A stretch of 64,000 bases of DNA from Segetibacter sp. (GTDB lineage: Bacteria > Bacteroidota > Bacteroidia > Chitinophagales > Chitinophagaceae): contig JAQBNO010000034.1 in the NCBI GenBank assembly GCA_028288485.1, positions 33,378 to 97,377 of the forward strand, written 5' to 3'. The notes below the pieces were generated by a model. The model was not told where the DNA came from. It did not search any database and worked only from the letters and a program-made list of their open reading frames with translations. Position 1 is the first letter of the stretch, and the number at the start of each line of letters is the position of its first letter. This document shows positions 26,811 through 35,712 of this stretch, one piece after another. Made by a program: the position numbers and the translations under genes.

Positions 26811-27566
26811 TTAATATGATTTGATAAGATCATTGTTATAGAATACAAGATTTTCGCCGCTAAGTTCCAACGAAAAATTGTAGTTAGAAATGGTACGTAA
26901 AACTGCTTTACTTGATCCTTTTTTATAGCGGTCGTGCGTTTCTACGATAAGAATTTTTGTAGCAGGTAACCACTTTTCGTAACCCGATTCAAATATTTCC
27001 TTTTCCGATCCTTCGATATCTATTTTCAGAATGTCTATCGTGTCGGCGCCCAATATTTCCATCACACCCCCTATAGTATAGGCAGGAATTGTATTTCCGG
27101 TTGTCCCCGTCTCTATTATGTACGCAGCTTCCCCATATCCTTTATCTACAACTGTTATGTTTTCCCTTTTATGCCATATTGCACCCTGTACTATTTGAAC
27201 GTTAGAATAAGGTGCAAGATTTTGACATGCCATTTTATAATTGTCACTTTCGGGTTCCAGAGCAAATATTGTAGCATTCGGAAAACGGTTCGAGAAGTAG
27301 ATGCTTCCAAAGCCCACATTCGCGCCTAAGTCAATAATTATCTTCGGGTCTACCGGCACAGGTATATCATAATCTTTGGCATAAAATATTTGCTCAAACA
27401 TTTTACGATCAGAACTGGTGGCCTGGCCACGGAAATGAACAGGATAATTTAAAAACGGAAACTTTACGGTTGACGGTTTTTGATACTTCGTATTTAGATA
27501 AAGCTTAAAACCGTTAAGAGCCCCGAAAGTTTTTACAAACGTGAATATTTTACCTGAAAATGTCAT
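26811..27566 (-). CDS. FkbM family methyltransferase
   Basis: 251 aa. S-adenosylmethionine-dependent O-methyltransferase of the FkbM type: motif I KIIIDLGANVGFGSIYF, the NATIFALEPE acidic loop, and the FkbM signature DILKIDIEGSEKEIFESG. In this position it probably methylates a sugar of a surface polysaccharide. The 262-bp gap upstream (26549-26810) shows no feature I can support. Divergent from the GT2 gene at 27750. Confidence 0.9.
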   Translation of the reverse strand: MTFSGKIFTFVKTFGALNGFKLYLNTKYQKPSTVKFPFLNYPVHFRGQATSSDRKMFEQIFYAKDYDIPVPVDPKIIIDLGANVGFGSIYFSNRFPNATIFALEPESDNYKMACQNLAPYSNVQIVQGAIWHKRENITVVDKGYGEAAYIIETGTTGNTIPAYTIGGVMEILGADTIDILKIDIEGSEKEIFESGYEKWLPATKILIVETHDRYKKGSSKAVLRTISNYNFSLELSGENLVFYNNDLIKSY

Positions 27567-27749
27567 GAGAAAGGATTGTGAGAATTATAAAATGTTCGGG
27601 TATTAAAGGTGAAGGTTTAACTTCAAACTTAAAGCTCATAATATTAATAGCAAAAATGAATTATACAAGATGGTGAAAAAGGGATAAATAATTTTGTTTT
27701 AGTTACTTGCAGCATTAAGAAAACTTTCTTTCACTAATTCAGGCTCTTT

Positions 27750-28619
27750 ATGAAAATAGCGGCAGTTGTAATACTTTATCAACCGGATGACACGGTAATA
27801 GACAACATAAAAAGTTACTATAATTATGTAGATAAGATTTTTGCGATTGATAATTCGGAAAAGGATTCATCATTAAGAGAAAGCCTGCGGGATCTATCTA
27901 AAATTGAATTTTTCCAGGACTTTGAAAATAAAGGCATCGCTAACAGGTTGAATTTCGCATGCAACCTTGCCATTGACCAGCACTTCGAATGGATAATGAC
28001 AATGGACCAGGATTCAAACTTTCATGAGGATGTTATTTCCAGCTACTACCGGTGTTTTCATCAATATCCACATAAGGAAAAAGTCGCTGCATTCGGGACG
28101 AAGCACAGCAGGAAGGTAAAAACGAAACTGCTTGAATGCGAGCCATTACAAGTAGAGGATTTGATGACTTCAGGAACGTTGCTAAATCTTTCGCTTTTCG
28201 GGGAAATAAAAGGTTTTGACGAGGCGTTATTTATAGATTACGTCGATAACGACTACTGCATTCGCTCAGTAATGGCAGGTTACTCTGTAATCAAATTCAA
28301 TAATATTTCTATTTTGCATCAATTGGGGAACCCGGTATACCGGTCTTCTATTAAAACATTGTTCCTGGTTAAAAAGAGAAAGTTTATTCATTCGCCCCTC
28401 CGATGTTACTATATGTACCGAAACATGCTTTACCTGGAACAGAAGTACAAAGAAACCAACAGAAAATTTGCAAAGGAAACAAGGATGCATATAAAAGCAC
28501 GTATAAAAGTATGCATGTTATACGGAGGGGAATTTTTTAAAATATTGAAATATATTAAGTTGGCAAAGGCAGATTTCAAGAACAACAGAATGGGGAAAAT
28601 ACAGCATAAACTATACTGA
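27750..28619 (+). CDS. Glycosyltransferase family 2, rhamnosyltransferase-like
   Basis: 289 aa. N-terminus MKIAAVVILYQPDDTVIDNI and IFAIDNSEKDSS; the DxD region reads IMTMDQDSNFHED; FGEIKGFDEALFIDYVDNDYCIRS is the acceptor-site signature of rhamnosyltransferases of the RfbN type. The substrate is inferred only from that resemblance. It belongs to the dispersed glycan gene group. Confidence 0.87.
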   Translation: MKIAAVVILYQPDDTVIDNIKSYYNYVDKIFAIDNSEKDSSLRESLRDLSKIEFFQDFENKGIANRLNFACNLAIDQHFEWIMTMDQDSNFHEDVISSYYRCFHQYPHKEKVAAFGTKHSRKVKTKLLECEPLQVEDLMTSGTLLNLSLFGEIKGFDEALFIDYVDNDYCIRSVMAGYSVIKFNNISILHQLGNPVYRSSIKTLFLVKKRKFIHSPLRCYYMYRNMLYLEQKYKETNRKFAKETRMHIKARIKVCMLYGGEFFKILKYIKLAKADFKNNRMGKIQHKLY

Positions 28620-28737
28620 GTTTAATATCTGCGGTACAAAAGAACGTTGGAATTAAGCATCTTGCTCCTCAGATTAAGCAGTAAAGCAACGATTTGCTTA
28701 ACGGGTAGCATGAGAAAATGGATGATTTCCTGTTGCA

Positions 28738-28797
28738 GTACAAGTGAGTGACACAACGATGTTGAAGAGAGTGACCAGGACGGTCAACAAAAAAATG
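28738..28797 (+). repeat. Dispersed intergenic repeat, core type
   Basis: Carries the reference core GTACAAGTGAGTGACACAAC followed by GATGTTGAAGAG and a GACGGTCAACAAAAAAA tail. The preceding 35 bases (AGAAAATGGATGATTTCCTG...) resemble the flank of long copy B at about 17030. Confidence 0.88.
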
Positions 28798-28813
28798 AAT
28801 TTCTTTCGGCCCT

Positions 28814-29704
28814 CTAATCCCCAGCTCTGCTTATAAGATTTTTACTGTACACTTCATTGTATTCATGTTTCCACCTCCGGTGACTCCATAAATAATTTGC
28901 GGGCTTTTTTCTAATGCAACTTTCAAGATAGCTTACATAGTTTTTAGTTATTTCACCATGGGCAAATCGGCGAGGATCGGTCGTAAATACTTCAAAATCT
29001 GCATGGTAGTAACCGCGCTTCACTTTATAGAAATGCACGAAAACAATGGCAGTATTGTTCCTGATGGCTCCTTTTTCAGGACCTGTAACAAAAGGGGTGA
29101 GTTTTCCAAAAAACTCTGTCCAATAACCTTTTTCCGGTGGTGCACTTTGGTCGGCAGCGAGCCCTAAAGCAAACTGAGTTTTTGCTAATTGATGAAAAGT
29201 ATTCCTGAAGGTATAAGCAGACACGAGAATTGTGTTATACCTGCTACGCAGTTTCAGTACAATTCTATTTATTGCTTTATTAGGTATTTCCAGGTAAACA
29301 CCAATGAACCGATAAGGCGAGTATTTTGCGATCCCCCAGTTCATATACTCCCAGTTAAAAAAGTGTCCTGAATGCAGTTGCACACTTTGCCCGGTTTCGT
29401 ACAACTCCGTCAATAGCTTAAAATTACCGGTAACTCTTTTTGAAAATTGCTGGTCGGAAAGTGATAGGAATTTGAGCGTTTCAATAAATGTGTCGAGAAA
29501 ATTATGATAGAACTCTTTAGCAATCGCTATTCTCTCGTGCTCATTCTTATCAGGAAAGGCTATCTTAAGGTTACTCATTACTACCTTCTTCCGGTATCCT
29601 ATTACATAATATAGCAACCCGTATACAACATCGCTTATAAAATATAAAATTCTCCATGGCACTAATGATAGTGTGTATAAGAAGCCATATATTATGTAGT
29701 ACAT
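28814..29704 (-). CDS. Lipid A biosynthesis acyltransferase (LpxL/HtrB family)
   Basis: 296 aa inner-membrane enzyme that adds secondary acyl chains to lipid A. An N-terminal membrane anchor (MYYIIYGFLYTLSLVPWRILY) is followed by the catalytic HX4E motif in LHSGHFFNWEYMNWG, ALGLAADQSAPPEKGYW and TGPEKGAIRNNTAIVFVHFY. The family places acyl transfer at the cytoplasmic membrane face. Fits the surrounding LPS/polysaccharide genes. Confidence 0.92.
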   Translation of the reverse strand: MYYIIYGFLYTLSLVPWRILYFISDVVYGLLYYVIGYRKKVVMSNLKIAFPDKNEHERIAIAKEFYHNFLDTFIETLKFLSLSDQQFSKRVTGNFKLLTELYETGQSVQLHSGHFFNWEYMNWGIAKYSPYRFIGVYLEIPNKAINRIVLKLRSRYNTILVSAYTFRNTFHQLAKTQFALGLAADQSAPPEKGYWTEFFGKLTPFVTGPEKGAIRNNTAIVFVHFYKVKRGYYHADFEVFTTDPRRFAHGEITKNYVSYLESCIRKKPANYLWSHRRWKHEYNEVYSKNLISRAGD

Positions 29705-29759
29705 TATTTCTAAAAAGAATTATTGAGATTTTGAGCGGAAAAGTAATAGACTATTTACC

Positions 29760-29984
29760 TCAATGATTTTCCTTTTCGCCCTGCCACCACTTGTAGCCTA
29801 TGTACCCGGCGATAGCAAAAGGAGTAAGCATGAGGTACATGATCCCTGTGTTTAATCCCCGGGCAGGTTTTTCACCAAGTTGCCCGGCAGTTTTAGTACA
29901 GATAGAGCATTGTGCACTTGAAGTATTAACGCTGGCAGCAATAGCAACGACGAGAAATATTATTATCAATCCGCACTTCTTCAT
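29760..29984 (-). CDS. Small membrane protein with CxxC motif
   Basis: 74 aa. Signal peptide or first membrane segment MKKCGLIIIFLVVAIAASVN, a cysteine pair in AQCSICTKTAGQLGEKPARG, then a second membrane segment (GIMYLMLTPFAIAGYIGYKWW) and a charged tail. I recall small conserved Bacteroidota proteins of this layout without a function. The CxxC could bind a metal or be redox-active. Confidence 0.75.
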   Translation of the reverse strand: MKKCGLIIIFLVVAIAASVNTSSAQCSICTKTAGQLGEKPARGLNTGIMYLMLTPFAIAGYIGYKWWQGEKENH

Positions 29985-30208
29985 AATTAGAAATTCAACG
30001 CCAAAGTTATATTGAAAAAGGTTGAAAAAGTTTTTTGAATGTAAGCGCTGGTGTTTACATTAAGATAAATTTTAGGTACACGGGTAGGCACAGGAAAAAA
30101 TTAAATCTATGTTTATAGATCAGGGTATCACACAGCAGAAAATTCCGATTTTCGCGGTGGCAACCCTTCTAAAACCTTACTTTCGCCTCCTAAAACCTTC
30201 GTAATACT

Positions 30209-31405
30209 TTGCTGGTTATACTGCTTAAAATATTTAATAACAAAAAGCTACTTACTTCATTATTTATAATCCTCGCTGCCTTTGTGGCGGTTAAGTATAC
30301 TTTTTTTAAGTCTGTAAATAATTATTCTATTTTCTTTTATTCACTGCCGCATTTGTCGGGGGGGCAAAGCCTTTATGCCGAATATCCTGAAGTTTACTTT
30401 GATTATTATTTATATGCTCCAACTTTCCCGGTAATATTTGCTCCAATATTTGTGCTGCCTTATAAAGTAGGGTTGTTTATCTGGCCCTTTCTTTTCACAG
30501 GTCTCTGGGTTTTAGCAGTATACAAAATGCCGTGGAATGAAAAACAAAAACTTTTTGCTTATTGGTTTGGAATACAGGAATTGCTTACAGCAATAGATAA
30601 CATTCAAACAAATCCTTTGATTGCTACTATCCCCTTATTCGCTTTTGCATGTATGGAAAAGGGAAAGGTGTTTTGGGCTGCATTTTTTATTATCCTGGGG
30701 TTTTACGTCAAAATTTACAGCATTGTTACCGGTGCGCTTTTTATTATATATCCTCAAAAAGGAAAGTTTATTGCCTCAACGGTTTTTTGGTTCCTGGTGT
30801 TTGCCCTTTTACCGTTATTGTTAACCACGCCCGATAAGCTTATTTGGCAATACCAGCTTTGGGTGGAACGGCTGATGGCAAAGTCGGATCATGATCAAAT
30901 GACCAATGTGTCTATTCACCGCATTGTTAACCAGGCCATTTCGCCCAATATTAGCTCAAATGCTATTATTGGCTCCGGCGTTTTACTTTTCTGTTCTGTC
31001 TTCATTCATATAAAAAGGTATAAGGAAACTTATTTCAGGATGCTGTTGCTTGCTTCTATCCTCATTTTCCAGGTCATTTTTAATCCTGTTTCTGAATCGG
31101 CCACTTATATTACGGCTGTTACCGGCGTTGCAGTATGGTGGATGTATTCGCCCAAAACGCTCCTCGATAAAATACTCATCGTTTTTTGTTATCTCTTCAC
31201 TGTTATGGGGCCTACCGACCTTATGCCGCGGGTAATAAGGAAAGAGTATATTGAACCTTATGTACTTAAATCTTTGCCCTGTGTTCTCATTTGGTTTAGA
31301 ATACTCTACCTGATGCATTCTCCTGCACCCACAACAGGGCCGGAACTGGAAAGTGACGCAGAACTTTCGAACAGATTTAGAGATCTCCCGATTGTGGGCG
31401 CATAA
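30209..31405 (+). CDS. GT87-like polytopic glycosyltransferase (DUF2029), second copy
   Basis: 398 aa, ~10 membrane segments, parallel to the 21177 gene: loop YPEVYFDYYLYAPTFPVIFAP, a central TTPDKLIWQYQLWVERLM (compare SPPDLLQQYQNWFTLL) and the same C-terminal GPTDLMPRVIRKEYIEPYVLK. The two are diverged paralogues in one strain, so they probably act on different acceptors or donors. The start is a TTG at 30209; no good ATG is in frame near it. The 3' end overlaps the convergent SDR gene by 29 bp. Confidence 0.8.
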   Translation: MLVILLKIFNNKKLLTSLFIILAAFVAVKYTFFKSVNNYSIFFYSLPHLSGGQSLYAEYPEVYFDYYLYAPTFPVIFAPIFVLPYKVGLFIWPFLFTGLWVLAVYKMPWNEKQKLFAYWFGIQELLTAIDNIQTNPLIATIPLFAFACMEKGKVFWAAFFIILGFYVKIYSIVTGALFIIYPQKGKFIASTVFWFLVFALLPLLLTTPDKLIWQYQLWVERLMAKSDHDQMTNVSIHRIVNQAISPNISSNAIIGSGVLLFCSVFIHIKRYKETYFRMLLLASILIFQVIFNPVSESATYITAVTGVAVWWMYSPKTLLDKILIVFCYLFTVMGPTDLMPRVIRKEYIEPYVLKSLPCVLIWFRILYLMHSPAPTTGPELESDAELSNRFRDLPIVGA

Positions 31406-32087
31406 CAATGTCTTCAACAACCGAGGAAGGCGAAAGTTGGCTGCTTGCAAACACCATTTTCGCCACATCATTTACGTCCATTAATCTTTTTGGATCTACA
31501 TCGGCACCTTCCCAACTTGAAGTCCAGGTTGCGCCGGGTGAAACAGCTGTTACTTTAATACCGTGGGGTTTCAATTCTTCCCTTAAATGCCGGGTGAGGC
31601 CGAGCAAAGCAAATTTGCTGATACCATAAGAGCCAACATCGGGTAAAGGCTTAAAAGAAGCAATAGAGCAAATATTAAAGATATGTCCCTGCTTTCTTTC
31701 AATCATTGCGGGCAACAAATCACGAATGAGGTGATAACAGCTGAAAAGGTTTACTTCCATCATTTTCTGAAGCATCCCTTCTTCTTCGCTAATTATTTTA
31801 CCGGGAATAAAATAACCGGCATTATTCACCAAAATATCAGTAGTAACGCCGGAGGCAGTTACCCATTTTGCAAAATCCTGTACCTGCCTGATATCACTCA
31901 CATCTGTAACCCTGACCTTTACAGAAACCCCTGGAAAACGTATAGCAAAATCGCTTTGAACTTCCAGCAGGTCTTTTTCAGTTCGGGCACAGGCAAGAAT
32001 ATGGTATCCTTCCGCTGCAAATTTTTCGGCGATTGCGCGACCAATTCCCTTTGTAGCGCCGGTAATTACAACATTCTTTTTTTGCAT
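31377..32087 (-). CDS. Short-chain dehydrogenase/reductase
   Basis: 236 aa. Classical SDR: cofactor motif TGATKGIGRA at residues 9-18, NNAG (VNNAGYF) and the catalytic Ser...Tyr-x-x-x-Lys set ICSIASFKPLPDVGSYGISK. The Gly-rich TGxxxGxG together with CARTEKDL at the second strand favours NADP. The substrate is unknown. The ATG at 32087 (MQKKNVVITGATK) is preferred over the in-frame one at 32105. Confidence 0.93.
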   Translation of the reverse strand: MQKKNVVITGATKGIGRAIAEKFAAEGYHILACARTEKDLLEVQSDFAIRFPGVSVKVRVTDVSDIRQVQDFAKWVTASGVTTDILVNNAGYFIPGKIISEEEGMLQKMMEVNLFSCYHLIRDLLPAMIERKQGHIFNICSIASFKPLPDVGSYGISKFALLGLTRHLREELKPHGIKVTAVSPGATWTSSWEGADVDPKRLMDVNDVAKMVFASSQLSPSSVVEDIVMRPQSGDL

Positions 32088-32141
32088 TTTTATGGTAGAT
32101 TGCACGCAAATCTAAGAAAACAGTATTCGAAATTGCAGCGC

Positions 32142-32837
32142 ATGAATTACCAGCATCTTTTCTTCGACCTTGACCATACCTTGTGGGACTTTGAAACAAA
32201 CGCAAAAGAAACGCTGCAGGAACTCTTTGCATTGCATCGCCTGCACGAAACTGTTACCCCTGATTTTCACGTTTTTTACGAAAAGTACTCCTATCATAAC
32301 AAAAGATTGTGGCACCGCTACAATCACGGCTTCATCAGGCAGGAAGAGTTGAAATGGAAAAGAATGTGGCATGCTTTGCTCGAATTTAAGCTCGGCGACG
32401 AAACATTGGCCAGGAAGTTAAGTGCAGGTTTCCTTGAAATTCTGCCCGGAAAAAAAGCCTTGTTTCCGCACACGGTAGAAATACTTAATTATCTCACAAA
32501 CAAAAATTATAAGCTTCACCTGATCACAAATGGTTTCGAACAGGTGCAATGGAGAAAGCTTGAAAATGCACAAATAGGTAAATATTTCTCCTCGGTCATA
32601 ACCTCCGAGCTCGCTTGCTGCTTAAAACCACACAAAGAAATATTTGACTTTGCAATAGGCAAAGCCGGCTGCTGCTACCAGGAAAGCATGATGTTGGGAG
32701 ATAACCTTGATGCCGACATACTTGGTGCTATGAATGCAGGAATGGATACGGTGTTTGTAAATCATATTCGCGAAGAAACAACCTTGAAGCCTACCCATAT
32801 TATTTATCACTTAAAAGAACTGGAAGATATATTGTAA
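32142..32837 (+). CDS. HAD-superfamily phosphatase (YjjG-like noncanonical nucleotidase)
   Basis: 231 aa from the ATG at 32142 (MNYQHLFFDLDHTLWDFETN); earlier in-frame codons have no similarity. HAD motif I DLDHT with nucleophile Asp10, motif II THLITNGFEQVQWRKL, Lys in LKPHKEIFDFA and motif IV LGDNLDADILGA. The YjjG-like family dephosphorylates non-canonical pyrimidine nucleotides such as dUMP and 5-fluoro-UMP. The start is separated from the divergent SDR start by ~55 bp. Confidence 0.9.
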   Translation: MNYQHLFFDLDHTLWDFETNAKETLQELFALHRLHETVTPDFHVFYEKYSYHNKRLWHRYNHGFIRQEELKWKRMWHALLEFKLGDETLARKLSAGFLEILPGKKALFPHTVEILNYLTNKNYKLHLITNGFEQVQWRKLENAQIGKYFSSVITSELACCLKPHKEIFDFAIGKAGCCYQESMMLGDNLDADILGAMNAGMDTVFVNHIREETTLKPTHIIYHLKELEDIL

Positions 32838-32898
32838 TTGGCTAATTGCGGGTTGTCAATGGTGAGTTGTGAGGAAAAAAATAATTACGAATTAGGAA

Positions 32899-32957
32899 TT
32901 TTTGGGTAGCCGGCAATTGTAATTCTAAGGGTCTCCTGTTGCGTCGCACTCTTGTAC
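32899..32957 (-). repeat. Dispersed intergenic repeat, core type
   Basis: On the minus strand: GTACAAGAGTGCGACGCAAC, AGGAGAC, spacer, then GCCGGCTACCCAAAAA. Complete core plus tail. It lies between the HAD gene and a bidirectional terminator in the 572-bp gap 32838-33409. Confidence 0.9.
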
Positions 32958-33024
32958 CCGCACCGTTACAGTCGACAAATAAAACCAAATTAATACTACC
33001 GTGATTTAAAATAGTATTTGCTCA

Positions 33025-33059
33025 CAGAAAAAAGCCCCACAAACGGGAGGCTTTTTCTG
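33025..33059. terminator. Bidirectional hairpin terminator
   Basis: CAGAAAAAAGCC paired with GGCTTTTTCTG (one bulged A), with a run of T at the + strand end and of A on the other side. Suits the HAD gene on + and transcripts from the right on -. Confidence 0.7.
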
Positions 33060-33322
33060 CAGTTAATATCGGTTGTTCTATATAGATATTACGGGTGCTG
33101 GTCTATTTTGGTTACCTGGTAATTTTAAAACAAAGATCCGGAGGCTTAAATAAGACGGCGGGAGCTTGCATGAACAGTAAAATAACAGGTATGAACTGCA
33201 TTAAAAAAGTGAGAGTGGCAAATACATTTTTAATATTGATGCAATTTTATATCCCATAGCCACAACCCGTTTTTCGACCTTCCAAGAACGCTTTGAAGAT
33301 TTTACAGGTAATTTCAGAGCAT

Positions 33323-33352
33323 AAAAAAAGCTCCGTAAAAATTACGCAGCTT
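33323..33352 (-). terminator. Terminator for psd on the minus strand
   Basis: Minus-strand reading: AAGCTGCGTAA pairs with TTACGGAGCTT, followed by seven T residues. About 60 bp after the psd stop. Confidence 0.75.
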
Positions 33353-33409
33353 CCTACATAGGTTGATCCCGAATATCTCATCCCCCACTCACAACTCAAC
33401 ACTCAACAT

Positions 33410-34066
33410 TTACAACGTCGCTAAAACCGTAACCCCACCTTTTACTACCTGGTTCAGTTGCACATTTACTTTTGTACCTACAGGTAAGATTACATCTACC
33501 CTGCTTCCGAATTTAATAAAGCCTAGTTCACTCCCCTGGTGAACTTCCTGGCCTACCGACAGATAGTTTACGATGCGTTTTGCCAAAGCACCTGCAATCT
33601 GCTTTACCAGCACTTCTGCTTTATCGTTCTTTATTACCACGCTATGCCTTTCATTTTCAGTTGACGACTTTGGATGCCATGCAACAAGGTATTTTCCTTT
33701 GTGGTATTTATTGTAGATCACCTCACCACTTACCGGGTTTCGGTTCACGTGCACATTTGCAGGGCTCATGAATATGCTTACCTGTAGTCTTTTATCTTTA
33801 AAATATTCTTCTTCGATTATTTCTTCGATTACCACCACTTTACCATCTGCAGGGCAAATAACCTCCGTCTCTCCCTTAGTAAGAGAACGATATGGAATAC
33901 GGAAAAAAGAGACAATAAATAAAAACAGTATGACAGAAGCTATGAAAATAATAGCAGCAATGGTAGGGTAGTTATCACTTATAAAGATAAAAGAGGCAAT
34001 ATTTATAAGCCCAAATATTAATGCCGCAATACCAATACTCGTGTAACCCTCTTTGTGAATAGTCAT
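33410..34066 (-). CDS. psd: Phosphatidylserine decarboxylase (short, self-processing type)
   Basis: 218 aa. Makes phosphatidylethanolamine. An N-terminal membrane hairpin (IGIAALIFGLINIASFIFI and IAAIIFIASVILFLFIVSF) precedes the catalytic domain with EVICPADGKVVVIEE, FMSPANVHVNRNPVSGEVIY and HKGKYLVAWHPKS. The self-cleavage Gly-Ser that yields the pyruvoyl chain is FGSRVDV near residue 190. The neighbour cdsA (same strand, 213 bp upstream) supplies CDP-diacylglycerol, the earlier step. Confidence 0.93.
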   Translation of the reverse strand: MTIHKEGYTSIGIAALIFGLINIASFIFISDNYPTIAAIIFIASVILFLFIVSFFRIPYRSLTKGETEVICPADGKVVVIEEIIEEEYFKDKRLQVSIFMSPANVHVNRNPVSGEVIYNKYHKGKYLVAWHPKSSTENERHSVVIKNDKAEVLVKQIAGALAKRIVNYLSVGQEVHQGSELGFIKFGSRVDVILPVGTKVNVQLNQVVKGGVTVLATL

Positions 34067-34279
34067 TAATTGAAATTAATGCACAAATATAAATAGGATA
34101 GGGATATGTAGAAGTTATAAGTTGGCCATGCGTCAACAGTGAATAAGTCATTAACGGTAGCAATTAATGAAACTACTTTCCGTTCATCTTCAACTTATCT
34201 GCAAACCCATGAATAATGTGGCTGACAATGAACACTTTATTCCCTTTTAACTTAAAAACTTATCAACCTACCCCTTTCT

Positions 34280-35161
34280 TTAGATTCCGAACAGTATAAC
34301 ATATACCCACACAAACGGAACCGCCAAAATCAGGCTGTCGAACCGGTCAAGAAAACCGCCATGCCCCGGCATGATTTGTCCGCTGTCTTTTACTTTCGCC
34401 ATTCTTTTCAGTTTACTTTCCAGCAAGTCGCCTGATGTACCTACTACTGCGGCTATTAATGAAACAACGACCAGTGTAACAACATCTTTAAACTGAAATA
34501 AGTAATAACCGGCAAGAGTAACAACCACCACGCAGAGAATAGCACCTCCAGCTACGCCTTCCCAGGTTTTTTTGGGGGAAATTTTTGAGAAAGGAGTTTT
34601 ACCTATAAAGGAGCCTACGATATAAGCCATTGTATCATTGATCCAGATAGAAGCTATTAATATTACAGGAATAATCCAGCCGGTATCGTAAAAAACGTGA
34701 AAACCCTGCGATATTATTCCCGTGCTTCTAATATCAAGCATTAGCGCCCAACTTAGTGAAATGTATAGTAGCCCCAGCAAGGAATAAACCAACCAGGTCA
34801 CTGAAAAAGGCTTTTTTTGAAAAACTACCAACAATGTTAAAGAAATGATCGAAATCACCAGAAGAACTGCGCCGATGTGGTGGAACGAAACATTACCAAT
34901 GGAGTAAGCGCTCCCAGTCATAAAAAGCATGAATGCCCAGCCCGCTATCATTACTCCATACTTTTGTTCGCGTGTTGACTTTTGATACTCCGGGTCAATT
35001 AAACCAACCAGCTTTTGATATTCGATCCAGCAACCGAAATGTATAACTGAAAAAAGTATAAAAAAGGCCCAGTGGTTCCACAACAACCCGGCTAACATGA
35101 TCGCAACAAAGATGACGGCTGTTAATGCCCGGGTCTTAAAGGTTTGTACGTTAAAAGCCAT
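34280..35161 (-). CDS. cdsA: Phosphatidate cytidylyltransferase
   Basis: 293 aa, eight or so membrane segments. Converts phosphatidic acid and CTP to CDP-diacylglycerol. The family signature lies at the C-terminus (GDLLESKLKRMAKVKD then GQIMPGHGGFLDRFDS), with the conserved acidic residues of the active site. The SPKKTWEGVAGGA segment is also typical. Same strand as psd, so phospholipid synthesis genes are close together here. Confidence 0.95.
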   Translation of the reverse strand: MAFNVQTFKTRALTAVIFVAIMLAGLLWNHWAFFILFSVIHFGCWIEYQKLVGLIDPEYQKSTREQKYGVMIAGWAFMLFMTGSAYSIGNVSFHHIGAVLLVISIISLTLLVVFQKKPFSVTWLVYSLLGLLYISLSWALMLDIRSTGIISQGFHVFYDTGWIIPVILIASIWINDTMAYIVGSFIGKTPFSKISPKKTWEGVAGGAILCVVVVTLAGYYLFQFKDVVTLVVVSLIAAVVGTSGDLLESKLKRMAKVKDSGQIMPGHGGFLDRFDSLILAVPFVWVYVILFGI

Positions 35162-35280
35162 AAAGATTACTCGTTCTATAATTTAAAAACTTAGCTGTTG
35201 TTATGTAAACGCAGTTGCTGTATACTAAAACAGATTTGAAGATCAGCGCAAAGATGCTAATTGATTTGCAGATAAATTGA

Positions 35281-35391
35281 TTGCGACCCTTCGACAAGTT
35301 CAGGGTAAACTGCCACGATGCTATGAAAAACTACTTGTGAACCGAGCGTGGCAACGACGACGCCATGAAAAGATTAGCCGGTACCAAAAAA
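35281..35391 (+). repeat. Dispersed intergenic repeat with hairpin module (type 2)
   Basis: TGCGACCCTTCGACAAGTTC, AGGGTAAACTGCCACGATG, spacer, CCGAGCGTGGCAACGACG, then GCCGGTACCAAAAAA. The TGCCACG/CGTGGCA arms pair around a ~27-nt loop. Most complete type 2 plus tail copy on the + strand. The remainder of 35162-35505 holds the ACTCACCATTGACC tract near 35466. Confidence 0.85.
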
Positions 35392-35505
35392 GTGAAACGT
35401 CAAACATGAAAAAAGGGAACTGCTGCTACCTGCTCCTAATTTCTGCTCACGTTTTAACATTTCACCACTCACCATTGACCATTCACCTTCCCGGCGACTT
35501 CAACA

Positions 35506-35712
35506 TTAATTCAATAAATCCTTCTGCACCAACTGCTTGGCAATATCTTTCAAATGAGTGGGTACATATAATTCAATTTCACCAAAAATTATATAACTGC
35601 TGTCTTGCTTATTTATTATCATTACCGGCACATCGTTCTGTTCCAGCATACCTTTTATGATGTTGGCTTCGGGGAAACTTCGGGTGGAATATAATAAAAA
35701 CCAATTGTGCAT
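35506..35712 (-). CDS. DUF2007 domain protein
   Basis: 68 aa, the whole DUF2007 domain: MHNWFLLYSTRSFPEANIIK, GMLEQNDVPVMIINKQDSSY and GEIELYVPTHLKDIAKQLV. The fold is ferredoxin-like; a putative signal-transducing or protein-binding role is speculative. Its start touches the stop of the CPBP protease gene (shared base at 35712), so the two are co-translated. Confidence 0.88.
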   Translation of the reverse strand: MHNWFLLYSTRSFPEANIIKGMLEQNDVPVMIINKQDSSYIIFGEIELYVPTHLKDIAKQLVQKDLLN

